Source of the DNA: Rhizoclosmatium globosum
Taxonomy: Eukaryota; Chytridiomycota; Chytridiomycetes; Chytridiales; Chytriomycetaceae
NCBI GenBank assembly: GCA_002104985.1
Contig: MCGO01000299.1
Coordinates: forward strand, 1 to 37,551
DNA length: 37,551 nucleotides
Reading direction: 5' to 3'
Shown: in pieces, positions 20,894-31,868 of the stretch
Numbering within the stretch: the stretch's first letter is position 1
Layout: every line of letters starts with the position of its first letter
Translations under genes and position numbers: made by a program
The notes under the pieces: model-generated
Seen by the model: the letters and a program-made list of their open reading frames with translations, nothing else
Databases searched by the model: none
Told to the model about the DNA's origin: nothing

Positions 20894-22388
20894 ATGTCAT
20901 CGAACGACACTTCAGTTTCACCATTGAACGGTGGCGACACGGCCTGGATTATCACTTCCGTATGTCTCCCCTTCAATAGCGTTGATTGTGATTTTAAAAC
21001 ACTTCACTTTAGAGCGTCCTCGTCTTTGTTCAAATCCCAGCCCTCGGATTCTTTTACGCTGGTCTCGTTGAATCCAAAAACTCTCTCAGCACACTCCTTT
21101 CGGTCTTGCTTTGCGGTTCCGTTGTTATCTTCCAATGGATTCTCTTTGGATATTCTTTGTCCTTCAGTGACACATCAAGCTCCAACTTTATCGGTAACTT
21201 TGCGTATGGAGTCTTGAGAAACTCTATGGACACGCAGAATCTTGTCGCTACAACAATTCCAAATGCCTTGTTGTGCATGTATCAGGTATGAACCTTGGAC
21301 ATCTCGCTCAACCTGTTTTCAAATACTGATTCTATCTCCCGTTTTTTCAGATGATGTTCGCCGCTATCACTCCTGGTCTCTTGATTGGAGGTGTTGCTGG
21401 AAGACTTCGCTTGATTCCTATGATGGTGTTCGTCTTCCTGTGGACAACAATCGTGTACGATCAGATCGCGTACTGGAACTGGTCTGTATCTGGATGGCTG
21501 CATGCTATGAACGTCATGGACTACGCTGGAGGTTCTGTCGTCCACATCTCATCTGGAGTCACTGGTTTCGTTCTTGCCATGATGCTTGGAAAGCGTGTCG
21601 ACTATGGCAAGAAGACGTACAAGCCACACAACCCTACTTTTGTCTATCTCGGTACTGCGCTTATTTGGTTTGGATGGAACGGATTCAACGGTGGTTCTGC
21701 CTTTGCTTCCAACCAGCGTTCCGTTGCTGCCGCCTTCGCCACTAACATTGCTGCTGCTATGGGCGGTCTTACATTCATGCTTATGGAAAAGTACGTCAAC
21801 AAGAAGGGACTCAGTGCCGTTGCCTACTGTAACGGAGTTGTTATTGGACTTGTCGCCATCACTCCAGGTTCTGGATTTGTTCAACCAATCTTTGCCATCT
21901 TCTTTGGAATCATTCCAGCTATCGCCTGTTTCTACGCCATGAAGGTTGGTCACTGGCTCAAGGTGGATGATGTTTTGGAAGTTGGAGCTTCTCACGGTGT
22001 CGGTGGTGCTGTCGGTATGCTCATGACTGGAATCTTTGCGCAATACAGTATCACGACTTTGGATGCTGGACCAGGTGTTCCTGCTGGTTGGTTGGACGGT
22101 CAGTGGATGCAAGTTCCAGTCCAACTTGCCGGCATTGCCTCAGTTACCGCTTGGACAGCAGCTTGGACAGCCATTATTGTATATGTCATGAACATGATCC
22201 CAGGATTGAAGTTGAGATGTGATGAGGATGCGGAACGCGTTGGATTGGATATTGCCGAGGTCGGCGAAGCTGCTTACCCATACGTTCCAGTTATGCCAGA
22301 GGAAGAAGATGTTGAAGCTGCAGCCAAGATTGGTCCTATTGAATCCCAGGTTTCATTGACTACCCTCGCAAACAACAGTAGAGCCTAA
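20894..22388 (+). CDS. AMT: Ammonium transporter 2 (AMT/Mep/Rh family)
   Basis: 458 residues; CDS join(20894..20959, 21013..21285, 21351..22388), introns of 53 and 65 bp, both phase 0. Helix 1 reads IPALGFFYAGLVESKNS. The conserved Asp170 and first pore His178 lie in MDYAGGSVVHISSG. WFGWNGFNGGSAFA is the canonical family block and the second pore His328 lies in SHGVGGAVGM. The C-tail is acidic with a short Ser/Thr-rich end. Compared with AMT1 (4649) the first intron is at the same place (after the W-x-(L/I)-x-S of helix 1) but the second is not. It keeps the canonical Asn in WFGWN, which AMT1 replaces by Met. POP3 starts 149 bp downstream on the same strand. Confidence 0.95.
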
Positions 22389-22537
22389 TTTCTTTGAACT
22401 TAACGCCTTCTCTTCTATATTCTCCCTTAATGCTATTGTATCATTGTTCAGTTATCTCATGAAATATATCTTGCCAAAGCAAGTTACTTAGAAAGTACTT
22501 CCTTCTTCGACTCTTTTTTCTTTGTTTCAACAAACCA

Positions 22538-23728
22538 ATGCCACCAAAGCCAGGAAACCAACGCCACGAAGGCAAGATCACAGCCGGCAAAGGCCCAAAG
22601 AAAGAAATGGACTCTGCAACACGCACGAAGCAGAAGACGATCCTCTCATCGCCATTTGTCTATTGCTGGGCATCCATCAGCCAAACCGAAGCCGAAACGA
22701 CTCTCTCTCACCTAGAACAGTTAATCCATCCTTCTCTCTCTTATCCCACACCAATATAAACACCCTCTGTAATCAATCACAGACTTCTCGCGCCAATCTC
22801 TTTCGCAAAACGAGCTGCAGCCGCAAAACGAACAGCCGCAAACGAAGTCGCCCGTGATCTCCGAATCCAAAAGACCCAAGAATCTGAAATCGCTGCAGCA
22901 AAATCTGAACTCGAATCCCTCAAAAACATTGACAAGTCATTGCTCTCAATCGACGCGAAACTACGTCTTGACGCTGACTTGAAGCGTGTCGAAGTGAAAA
23001 GGAAGAGGTTGGAATCGTCAGTTGCGTCAAAGAAGAGGCGGTTGGATATTGATGAAGAGGATGAAGAGGAAGATGTCAAGGAACACCCTCTTGCACGGGA
23101 AACAAAGGACTCTCTCGTCATTGGAATCAACTCACTTACGAAGGAGTTGCAGAAACCAACTACAAAAATCCGTGCGATATTCGTGTGCAAATCAGATGTA
23201 CCTGTTCCACACCTCTACGCGCATTTACCTACACTCTGTCATCTCCATTCTATTCCAGTACTGTTAATACCTCTTCATATGGGTGCCGAATCTCGTATCG
23301 CACAGGCTCTTGGCGTTAAATCTGTTATTGCACTTGGAATCAAACAAGTTTCTCCACTGTTTGATTCTCTTTTTGAACATGTGCGTGGTTTCATTCAGCC
23401 AGTTAATCTGCCTTGGCTTCCAAAAGAAGTGAAGAAAGGGGGGAATCAGAAGGATGGGGATGGTGACGAATCAATGGATGGTAACGGTACAGTTACAAAA
23501 GCTCCTGCGTATATGCAAACAAATCTCAAGACGCTTAATGTTGTGGAAGGAAAGAAGGGCGGTGGTTGGAATAATCGAAACAACGAACATAAGAAGAAGG
23601 TGGAGGAGAAGGAAAAGAAACAGCGCGAATTGCTGGAAAGGACGCAAAAGGGATTGAAACTGGCGACTTCGTCGTCTTCTGTAAAAGGGAAGGACGCAAA
23701 AGAAAGTGTTGTAAATACCGACGCATAA
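22538..23728 (+). CDS. POP3: RNase P/MRP subunit POP3 (Rpp38-like)
   Basis: Protein subunit of nuclear RNase P and RNase MRP (tRNA 5' maturation, rRNA processing), L7Ae-like fold. 375 residues; CDS join(22538..22719, 22783..23728). Exon 1 ends TRTKQKTILSSPFVYCWASI ... LSHLEQ; the 63-bp intron has a weak GTTAAT donor and a CACAG acceptor. I chose it because the phase matches and the junction gives LEQLLAPIS, as expected in the family, while reading through meets a stop at 22757. The conserved core is IRAIFVCKSDVPVPHLYAHL, then IPVLLIPLHMGAESRIAQAL and VKSVIALGI. A basic helical region and a Lys/Glu-rich tail follow, the latter likely nucleolar. It converges with the zinc-finger gene, 140 bp apart. 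Confidence 0.75.
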
Positions 23729-23868
23729 TAACTTGTTTACATTAAACAAAAAGAAGGACAGCGAATAAACGTCGAATACATAATAACTAAATGCCAAACT
23801 AGGAAATAACGAACTTGCAAACAGAGTGTCATACCAAACAATAATATAGGCTACAACTGCAGACACAC

Positions 23869-26401
23869 TCAAGCTTCCTCCCCCATCGATTCTCCCAACT
23901 CCTCACCAAAATCCCCACTACCGCCTTCCTGTACTTCACCAGAAGCACCACCATCCGCCCCGCTATCAACTCCCCCAGCTTCACCTGCAGTAATGACCCC
24001 AGCCGCCCCTAAATTCGCACCAACAGGAATCTGCACCCCATACTGTGCACAAACATCCCTCGCCCCACGCCCATGCTCCCTCCAACAATGCTGATCCAAG
24101 CTCGCAAAGTTCTTGTACATGCGTCCACACTCACCACACCCAACCTCCTTCCGATTCCCCCTCTGCAACCGCTCCCGTACCGCCGGATCCAAATGCGTAA
24201 CAACATGCTGATCGAGGTTCGATTTCTGCTTGAACCGGCGCGTGCACCCTGCGTATTCACAGACGTACGGTTCCTCGTTTGTGTGTGCGCGGAAGTGGAT
24301 TTTGAGGCGGGACGAGGTTGTGTAGGTTTTGGGGCAGAGTGTGCATTTGTAGGGGCGTTCGCCGGTGTGTGTGAAGATGTGGGAGCGGAGGCCGGAGGGT
24401 TGGGCGAAGGCTTTGTTGCAGTTTGGGTATGTGCAGATGTGTGGGCGTTCGCCGGTGTGGGTGCGGAGGTGGACAATGTAGGATTTTTGGAGGGTGAATT
24501 GTTTTCCGCAGCCTTCGTATTCGCAGACGATTGGTTGACCGTTTGTGGGTGTGCGGGGCTTTTTGGTGGTGTCTGGGGATGAAGGGTTTAGTGATGCGGT
24601 GAGGTTGAGGATGGAATTTAGTTTTACCTTGTCCAGAGACGCCGCCTTCGTCATCATCGTCCCCGTTCACACTTCCTCCTGAAACACTGCCACCACCGTT
24701 CACACTGCTCGCAACACTCAAGTTTCCTGGAATCAGGGCGCCAGTGTGATAAGTGTTTCCAAGTCCCGCACTCGTACTCCTCCTCCTTCCGTTCAGATAG
24801 TTGGCACCCGCAGCGCTCATTGGATTCAATGTGTTCGTTCCTGCGAACAATGACGGTTGACTGCTTCCTCCGCGACAATGGTGAGACTCCAACGATGCCA
24901 TGTCCAAGAATCCTAAGTGTCAATCGGTAAGTATATGACCATAAGCTCTGCAGATGACTTTCGCCTGTTCGTAAACGATTCTTCGCTTCGCTCCCAGTTT
25001 TAAAGCTCGCATTGCTTCGGTGAGTGAGACTCTCGTTTGATTTCAAATGCTCCGCTTATCGCTCGCTTGCTCGCTCACTGGCAGACCCAAACACTTACCT
25101 CTTCCACAATCTTGACAAGAATGCACCAAATCCGTCTGATGCATCTGCCTAACATGATCCCTCAACTGTTTTGCACTCCCAAACAACATAACACAAGTAG
25201 AAGTGAAAGGACACGGAATAGTTCCACCGGGTGACTGACTTCCTTGTCTATGCATTCCATGCGACTGTTGTTGCTGGTGTTGCTGTTGTTGCATCTGCAT
25301 CTGTTGTTGAAACTGATGCATTTGGAGTTGTTGCATTTGCAAGTCATTCTGATGTTGTTGTTGCTGATTCTGCAACACATTATTCATTACGTTCACTGAA
25401 TTCAGGGAATCCAAGGAACCAACTGAAGGCATAGAAGACGACGTGGACGAGTTCATTGAATTCCAGTTGACATTCAGAGAATGCGCATTGACCAAGTTGT
25501 TTTGGTTGTTGTAGAGACGCGGATTAGTAGCAAGGTCCATGAGAGGTGATACTGCTGAGAAATGGTCGTTGTGATTCGCACTGCTGTAGTTCATGAAGGG
25601 AGTGTTCATGATGGAAGCAAGGGACGCATTCTTTGAGGCAGAGGATTGTGGAGGCATAGGAGAGTGCATGTAGTTGAGGTTGTACAGGTCAGCAGAGCTT
25701 TCCGCCACCATTGGAGAGTTGAGTAGTAAATCAGATGCATTCGGCAGCATTGACATTTGCAGTTTTCTTCGGAGAGTCGCCTGTTGCTGCTGTATGCTTA
25801 GCTGGACTGCCGCGGCTGCCAAGTTGTTGTTGTTGGTGCTGTTTACGCCAACGTGCGGAGTTTTAGGGAAAGCGGATATTCTGAAAGGATCTGATTGATG
25901 CTGATGCTGATGCTGTTGTTGTTGTATTTGGATTTGAGGAGGTTGTTGGGCGGACAGAAAGTCGTCCAAGTCTGCTGGCTGGTCCACGCGGATCTGTGGT
26001 ACTTGCACGTTGTTCTGGTTCTGGTTTTGGAAGTGGTTGTTGAAGGTGTTGTGGCTGTGGTGGTTGAGCTGGTTGAGGCCTGGAAGGTGGCTGTGCGGGA
26101 CAAGAAGCAGCGAGGATGATGAGGACGCTGTTGACGTTGGTGGCTGCGATGGCGGCATCGACAGGTCCAGGTCCAAGTCGTACGTTGAAAGGGTGGTGCT
26201 CGGCTGCACCGGCGTCAGAAGTGGGTGACTCATTCGCGGGTCTGGTTTAGGTGGTTGGTGGTTGGTGGTTGGTAGTGGCACTGGCTGTGTCCCCAAAGTG
26301 CTGGTGTAGTTGAACTTATCGAAAGAGGCCGGAAGGGTTCGACCTCTCGTTTCAATGTTGCTTTTTGTCGGTTGGGTGATGTGTAAAATCACTTTTTCCA
26401 A
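23869..26401 (-). CDS. Glutamine-rich C2H2 transcription factor, seven finger-like units
   Basis: CDS complement(join(23869..24572, 24628..24912, 25099..26401)), introns of 55 and 186 bp with matching phases. The N-terminal 390 residues are rich in Gln, Asn, Ser and His, an activation-domain type. Then follow a first finger (CPFTSTC...LRDHVRQMH), a finger-like unit split by the 186-bp intron (CQDCGRGFLDMASLESH), a Ser/Gly linker, four regular fingers (CEYEGCGKQF..., CTYPNCNKAF..., CTLCPKTY..., CEYAGCTRRF...) and, after a basic linker, the family-type last finger CGECGRMYKNFASLDQHCW with final His. This last finger matches the one that ends each gene of the 30-37 kb array. The first ATG (26401) was used; MSHPLLTP 56 residues later is a possible alternative. 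GS lies upstream in divergent orientation. Confidence 0.8.
25255..25375 (-). repeat. Polyglutamine-coding CAG/CAA tract
   Basis: Imperfect CAA/CAG triplets inside exon 1 of the C2H2 factor encode several Gln runs broken by His, Met and Leu (QQQMQMQQQQHQQQQ). Typical of fungal activation domains and prone to length variation. Confidence 0.75.
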
Positions 26402-27418
26402 ATCGGGGTTTCAGAAATGTGAAATCGAGGCGTGGCTCTTTGATACAGGAAGGGAAGGCGGCGGATTTTCTGGCCCATCCTGTATACTGCTCATCAGTGA
26501 TAACTCATCTACGAATCCCGTCCATCGCATTGGATCGGAGCCATGACAAATTCATTAACTTCATTCAATCAAAACTAAATTCTCATCAATCAAAGTCATG
26601 AAACACGGCCCAGTTAGTTTCGTACCTTCTTTTCCGAGTTTCCCATTTCAAGGTTCGTTTTTTAGTTGAGAGTGGCTGTCCTGCCGCCAAGAGGAGACTC
26701 ACCCTTCGCCGATTAATATTGTAGTACATTTGATTGCAACGTATTTAAATTAATGCATAGAGATTATTCGATTATCCTTGATATAATTGAATTTGGAACT
26801 CATTCTTAACAAACACACAAGCACCAACAAGGCTGTTCCTGTACCCAATTCAAATCACATTCCGTACTGTACTGGACTCAACGCTGACGGCCGTACTCTG
26901 TTGTCCGTGGACGGAGTATCGAGAATAACTCTATTCAAACACATTAAATTCCTCACAAACACAAAATCTGCCAAACTCTTCGCGTTGGCGTTAAATTCTT
27001 CCACATATCATGAAATCAGAAGTGCTAACCTATAAGCTCCCCTACGTTCATTCGGGCGATACTGCTACAGCCTGCTATGCAAAAGAGGTCATTTATTAGC
27101 GTAAGAATTCAAAATGGACTCTAAAAGTACTGAACTCGAGAGTGCGGTCAAGGTAATTTAAAAGATCCACTGGCGCAATAAATTCGAGCTATTTTTGCCG
27201 CTTAAGCCGACAAATGGTTCATAAAGGAAATGTTTAAACCAGAACTTCTTCGTCAAAAGATATCAATTTGCAAAGAAGGTTCATTAAGGGAAGTGATCCC
27301 ATGCGCAAAAGCTTCAGATATGATCGAGATAGAGGGTTTCGGGCAGATCGGATAGATAAAAAGCAGCTTGCTGCCCTCGCTGAAACTACTCACGAAAAGC
27401 TTCCCTCATCCACCTACC
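26402..27418. promoter_or_regulatory. Long divergent intergenic region, C2H2 factor / glutamine synthetase
   Basis: About 1.0 kb. The open frame at about 26787-27035 starts with a non-ATG codon and has no recognisable domain; I do not support it as a gene. The right end carries the GATA sites before the synthetase. An AT-rich block lies at about 26725-26790. I see no RNA gene. Confidence 0.4.
27327..27359. promoter_or_regulatory. Two GATA-factor sites before glutamine synthetase
   Basis: AGATAG at 27327-27332 and AGATAA at 27354-27359, 60-92 bp upstream of the ATG. They match HGATAR and suggest control by a nitrogen-regulatory GATA factor; not proven. Confidence 0.35.
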
Positions 27419-30026
27419 ATGTCGAGCACTGCCCGTGTTTCTGCCCTCCAAGAGAACGTTGAACGCCCAGCTCGTAACGTTCAATGGCCAACCGTTGGTG
27501 ACCGACCAATGTACCCATCTGAAATCTTTGGAATGGATGTGTTCGACCGTAAGGCTATGAAGACTGCCCTCCCCAAACCTGTCTATGCCCGTTTCTGCAA
27601 ACAAGTTCAGGTGTGTTTTACATTTCCTGCAATCCCTCCATGCGGTGTTGGTTTCTTCCCACAAGCTCTTTCAAATATCACGTGTATCAGTTGGTTATCT
27701 GTGATTCCTGGACACGTGGGGTTCGTCACCTACGCGCAACTGGACAACTCCAAAGCATAGGCACCATTGACTTATCAGCATTGAAACGATCCATTAATAT
27801 TTGGTTGGGACGATTGGATGTGGCCTGAAAATCTTATCTCTTCTTACATCAACTGATAAGCCTGCAACTTCACTGACATACCAATCCTTTAGGGACACCA
27901 ACAACTTGACCGCGGTGTTGCTGATGCTGTTGCTCATGCTGTTCGCATTTGGGCACAAGATAAGGGAGCTACCCACTTTACTCACTGGTTCCAACCACAA
28001 ACTGGAACAACTGCTGAAAAGCACGACTCTTTCCTCACTCTGAAATCCCAAATCATCAATGGACAGGAAGAGGTATGTTCCACTGCCCCCTTCATTTATG
28101 ACGTCAATCAAATTCTAACATTGTGAAAACCAGATCTATGCCATTGATGCTTTCTCTGGAGGTCAGCTGCTTCAATCCGAGCCAGATGCTTCCTCTTTCC
28201 CTAACGGAGGAGTGAGATCCACCTTCGAGGCTCGTGGATACACTATTTGGGACCCTATCTCTCCAATGTTTGTCCGTCGTGGCCCTCACGGAACCGCTGT
28301 TCTCTACATCCCATCCGTGTTCATCTCGTACAACGGTGAAGCTCTTGATGAGAAGACTGTCCTTCTCCGTTCCAGCGAAGTCTTGTCGTCTGCTGCTGTC
28401 AAACTTCTTCAAACTCTTGGAGACTATGAGACCAAGCGTGTCACCACTACCTTGGGATGCGAGCAGGAATTCTTCTTGATTGATCGTGGAATCTACAACT
28501 TGCGTCCTGACTTGAAGATTACTGGACGTACCTTGATTGGAGTTCCACCACCAAAGCACCAACAGCTTGAGGACCACTACTTTGGTGCCATTCCATCCCG
28601 TGTCTTGGCTTGTATTGCTGAGGCTGAATACGAACTTGCTCGTATCGGTGTTCCAGTGAAAACGCGTCACAACGAAGTCGCTCCAAACCAGTTCGAAGTT
28701 GCTCCAATCTTCGAGGAGGCTTCCATTGCTGTTGACCACAACTTGGTTACCATGGAAGTTCTTCACCAGGTTGCTCACCGTCACAAGCTCAAGGTTCTCT
28801 TCCACGAGAAGCCATTCAAGGGAGTCAACGGATCTGGAAAGCACGCCAACTGGTCTATGCAGACTGACGGTGGAGACAACTTGCTTGACCCAACTGCTAC
28901 TCCAGAGACCAACTACCGATTCCTCCTTTTCCTCGTTGCTATTCTTGATGCTGTCTACAAGCACGGCGGTCTCCTCCGTTCCTCCATTGCTTCTTCCTCC
29001 AACGAGCACCGTCTCGGAGCCAACGAGGCCCCACCAGCTATTGTCTCTGCTTTCCTCGGTGAACACCTCTCCGAAATTCTTGACGCCATCGAAGAGCAGC
29101 GTCCATCCCGCGACTTCCACGCGCGTGCTGATTCCTCTGTTGTGCTTGACTCCACCAAGCCAAAGGCCCAAGGCACAACTTTGGACCTCAACATCTCCAC
29201 CATGCCACCCATCGCGCGTGACCTCACTGACCGTAACCGTACTTCTCCTTTCGCCTTTACCGGAAACAAGTTTGAGTACCGTGCCGTCGGATCCAAGCAA
29301 TCTCCATCCTTCCCAGTCGTCCTCCTCAACGCGGCCGTCTCTAAGTCTCTTGAGTCCGTCACTGAGGCTCTTCAGCAGATCAAGGGCGACAAGGATGTCC
29401 CATCCGAGGAAGACATGCTCGCCGTCATCCGCCAGTTCGTTACCGCTTCCAAGAAGATCCGCTTCGAAGGAAACGGATACTCTGACGAATGGGTCCAAGA
29501 AGCCGAAGCACGTGGTTTGCCAAACATCCGATCGTGCCCAGAAGCCTTCAAGCAGCTCATTTCTCCATCGAGTTTGGAGCTTTTGATTGGACAAGGAATC
29601 TTGTCGTCATCTGAGGTCCACTCCCGATACCACATTCAGTTGGAGAAGTATGCCAAGGACTTGATTATTGAGGGATCTACTCTTGCTGGTTTGATCAAGA
29701 AGCGTGTGTTGCCAGCTGCGTTCACTTACCGTAAGGAGCTTGCGGAGTCGATTAACTCTCAAGCTGTTTGTGGAGTTGAGGCTGTTCCAGAAATCAAGAT
29801 TCTGAAGAAGTTGACTTCTGACTGCATCTCTTTGCAAGATGCTACCGATAATTTGGAGGCTCTTGTTGAGAAGATTGATGGTATGCACGGTGACGAGCAG
29901 GGTGTTGCTGCTGGTACTGAGTTGACTGTTGCTTTGGAGGAGGTTAGAAGCTACTCTGATGCAATTGAGGCCCACGTTGGTGACAAGTACTGGCCTTTGC
30001 CAAAGTACACTGAACTCTTGTTCTAA
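27419..30026 (+). CDS. glnN: Type III glutamine synthetase (GSIII)
   Basis: Forms glutamine from glutamate, ammonium and ATP. 754 residues; CDS join(27419..27610, 27893..28072, 28134..30026), introns 282 and 61 bp in phase 0. Length and motifs are of the large GSIII class (about 700-730 residues in bacteria), not the 350-residue GSII usual in fungi. Visible marks: the GSIII-specific N-terminal block ([16 protein letters not shown]), [12 protein letters not shown] near 232-243 with metal-binding Glu, [18 protein letters not shown] near 304-321, and [20 protein letters not shown] near 347-366. Codon use is strongly biased (highly expressed type), which creates long antisense open frames. AATAAA lies at 30095-30100. 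The symbol is the bacterial family name. With the two AMT genes it completes ammonium uptake and assimilation. Confidence 0.95.
27695..27859. promoter_or_regulatory. Four GATA-factor sites inside the first intron of GSIII
   Basis: TTATCT 27695-27700, TTATCA 27772-27777, TTATCT 27834-27839 and TGATAA 27854-27859, all HGATAR matches, in the 282-bp intron 27611-27892. Under one is expected by chance. The intron is about five times the normal length here, so it may act as an enhancer; inference. Confidence 0.4.
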
Positions 30027-30618
30027 ATTTTGTAGAGTGTTGAAGATAGTGTACCTATGATTTCCTTATCAAGTTTCTTTATAATTTTCATTTGAATAAA
30101 CGATATTACAAGTTTAACTCTATTTTGGTATGACTATTTTGGCCTTATTCTGAATACAGGAGACTCTCGTTCGCTCGGACACAATCGGAGTCGTTCCGGT
30201 AAACTATGAAATTGTTGTTGTCGCACTTTTCAGATCAGAACTTCAATCGCTGCAGACACCGTCATCGCATGCAATGCTTTGATCAAATCGAAAGTAAATC
30301 TGTGTTTGAAAATAGTTAATTAAAATCCCTGTGTTGAACAGTTCCTTCGCGGGTACGGCCAATGCAAATGCCGAACAAGAATGACAAAGTAAAGAAAATC
30401 TCCCACGAAGCTGAGTAACACGATTGTCCGAGTAGTTTCGTTCACGAGGTTATGTACCCTTGTCTCCTATTTTATCCACCAGATTTTGGATTTCTGCGAT
30501 ATTAGTATTTTCCCCGATCTTCATTCCTCCGTTCCAGCCACTAAAACTGCTCAAAAACTGCCAACCCATCTGCCCTTTGGTTTTCACCACAAAGCAATAT
30601 CGAAATCCACAACTACAA
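30027..30618. promoter_or_regulatory. Intergenic region, GSIII 3' end to zinc-finger gene A
   Basis: Holds the GSIII 3' untranslated region with AATAAA at 30095-30100 and then the presumed promoter of zinc-finger gene A. The frame beginning at 30460 merges with gene A but has no ATG before 30619. No other gene or repeat seen. Confidence 0.4.
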
Positions 30619-31610
30619 ATGGAAGACTGCGACAGTAGCTTTAGTTCTATTGGCTCCATCGACTCAGGCATGACTACACAGGATTTGTATTCTCCGACTT
30701 TAACGCTCTTTGATCCGCTTTCTCCAAGTCTTCTCAGTCGGCAATGGCAGTTCGAGGCTGTTCCACATGCAAACTCAGATCCTCGCTCACATGAAGTTTT
30801 TCTTGGCAGCTTCCTGGATGGGATGAGTTTTGCTTTTACGCCATTCCCAGCTTCAGTCTATCCTTTCCACGATACGAACCAACTTCTCTCAATGTCGTTT
30901 CCGGAATGGTCAGACTCAAACGAAGCGGTTCTGTTATCTGGTTGCGAGAACTGCCACACCATTCAAACTCCCGATCTCCCATCTCCAAAACAAGAATTGA
31001 ATGATCTGACTGGATCATTTACCGACACTAAAGGTATGTTCAATCCCCAGATTGTAACTTGTTCTAATATATACTGAAAGACTGGCCCCCAATGATTTCC
31101 GACTCATCAACTGCAACAGCAACTGACTCCAAACAGAACCTCAATGAGACCGTAGCATTGACCACTCCTTCCGATTCAACACTATACATCCGCCCCACAA
31201 AACGAACTTCGGCTCCAACTGACAAGAAATGCCATTTCCCAGGCTGCACACGGGTATTTACCAAGCTCGCCAACCTCAACGCACATTTTGCGACGCACAC
31301 AGGCATCCGGGACTTCAAATGCACAACTTGTTCAGCCACATTTACAACAAAGAACCGTCTTGTGGTTCACGAGCGCGTTCACACAAACGAAAAGCCCTAT
31401 ACATGCGGAATACCTGGATGTTCATATGCAGCACGACAGAAATGTGCGTTGACAAGTCATATGATCACACATTTGACGGCGAAGGAGAAGGAGGCTTTGA
31501 AGGAACGGAATCAACGGACTGTTCCGTGTGATGAGTGTGGGCGACTGTACAAGAATCAAGAATCTCTGTCGCAACATGTGTGGAAGAAGCACAAACGATC
31601 AACTAATTAG
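30619..31610 (+). CDS. Array zinc-finger gene A (four C2H2 fingers)
   Basis: 314 residues; CDS join(30619..31033, 31081..31610), 47-bp intron in phase 1. Exon 1 is an acidic, Ser-rich region (SSIGSIDSGM ... NQLLSMSFPEWSDSNE), probably activating. Exon 2 encodes the shared cassette: CHFPGCTRVFTKLANLNAH, CTTCSATFTTKNRLVVHERV, CGIPGCSYAARQKCALTSH, a charged linker (LTAKEKEALKERNQ) and the last finger CDECGRLYKNQESLSQHVW with final His. Likely sequence-specific DNA-binding factor; targets unknown. AATAAA follows at 31614, four bases after the stop. First member of the tandem array. Confidence 0.88.
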
Positions 31611-31649
31611 ACTAATAAATATACCCAACTTAATAAAAATCTTGTTTAT

Positions 31650-31868
31650 TTAACGGAAAAAATTGGTGCATGGTGGCAAATCTAAAAGTTCTTTGGTTTT
31701 GACACATTCCCGCAGAAAAAACAAACCAGAGATACGCATTCTGAGAGATTCTGCAGCTTCGCAGTGAACGCGAATCTCTTGGGTCAACAAAGCAAGATAC
31801 TGCCAGCGAAGGCTAGGAGATCGGGGCTTGCCGGTCAAGGGTCGGAGGGTCAACCGACGGTTTGACAT
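31650..31868 (-). CDS. Small hypothetical protein
   Basis: 72 codons from an ATG at 31868, basic and Arg-rich at the N-terminus (MSNRRLTLRPLTGKPRSPSL) followed by an amphipathic stretch. It could be a small mitochondrial protein, but no family is recognised and chance is possible. It lies between two zinc-finger genes of the array on the opposite strand. Confidence 0.3.
   Translation of the reverse strand: MSNRRLTLRPLTGKPRSPSLRWQYLALLTQEIRVHCEAAESLRMRISGLFFLRECVKTKELLDLPPCTNFFR

Noticed and set aside
21549..22124. 191-codon minus-strand frame
   Set aside because: Antisense to AMT2 exon 3 with no protein-like features.
24009..24582. Thr/Pro/Ser-rich and Val/Gly-rich frames opposite or out of frame with the C2H2 fingers
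   Set aside because: Shadows of the finger-coding exon at 23869-24572.
26787..27035. 82-codon frame upstream of GSIII
   Set aside because: Non-ATG start, no recognisable domain, AT-rich promoter context.
28699..29586. A 295-codon Ser/Thr/Pro-rich frame on the plus strand
   Set aside because: Out-of-frame shadow of the third GSIII exon caused by codon bias.
28104..29594. A 496-codon open frame antisense to glutamine synthetase
   Set aside because: It is the mirror of a strongly codon-biased gene, has low-complexity Val/Ser/Trp composition and no domain. The sense strand is unmistakably GSIII.
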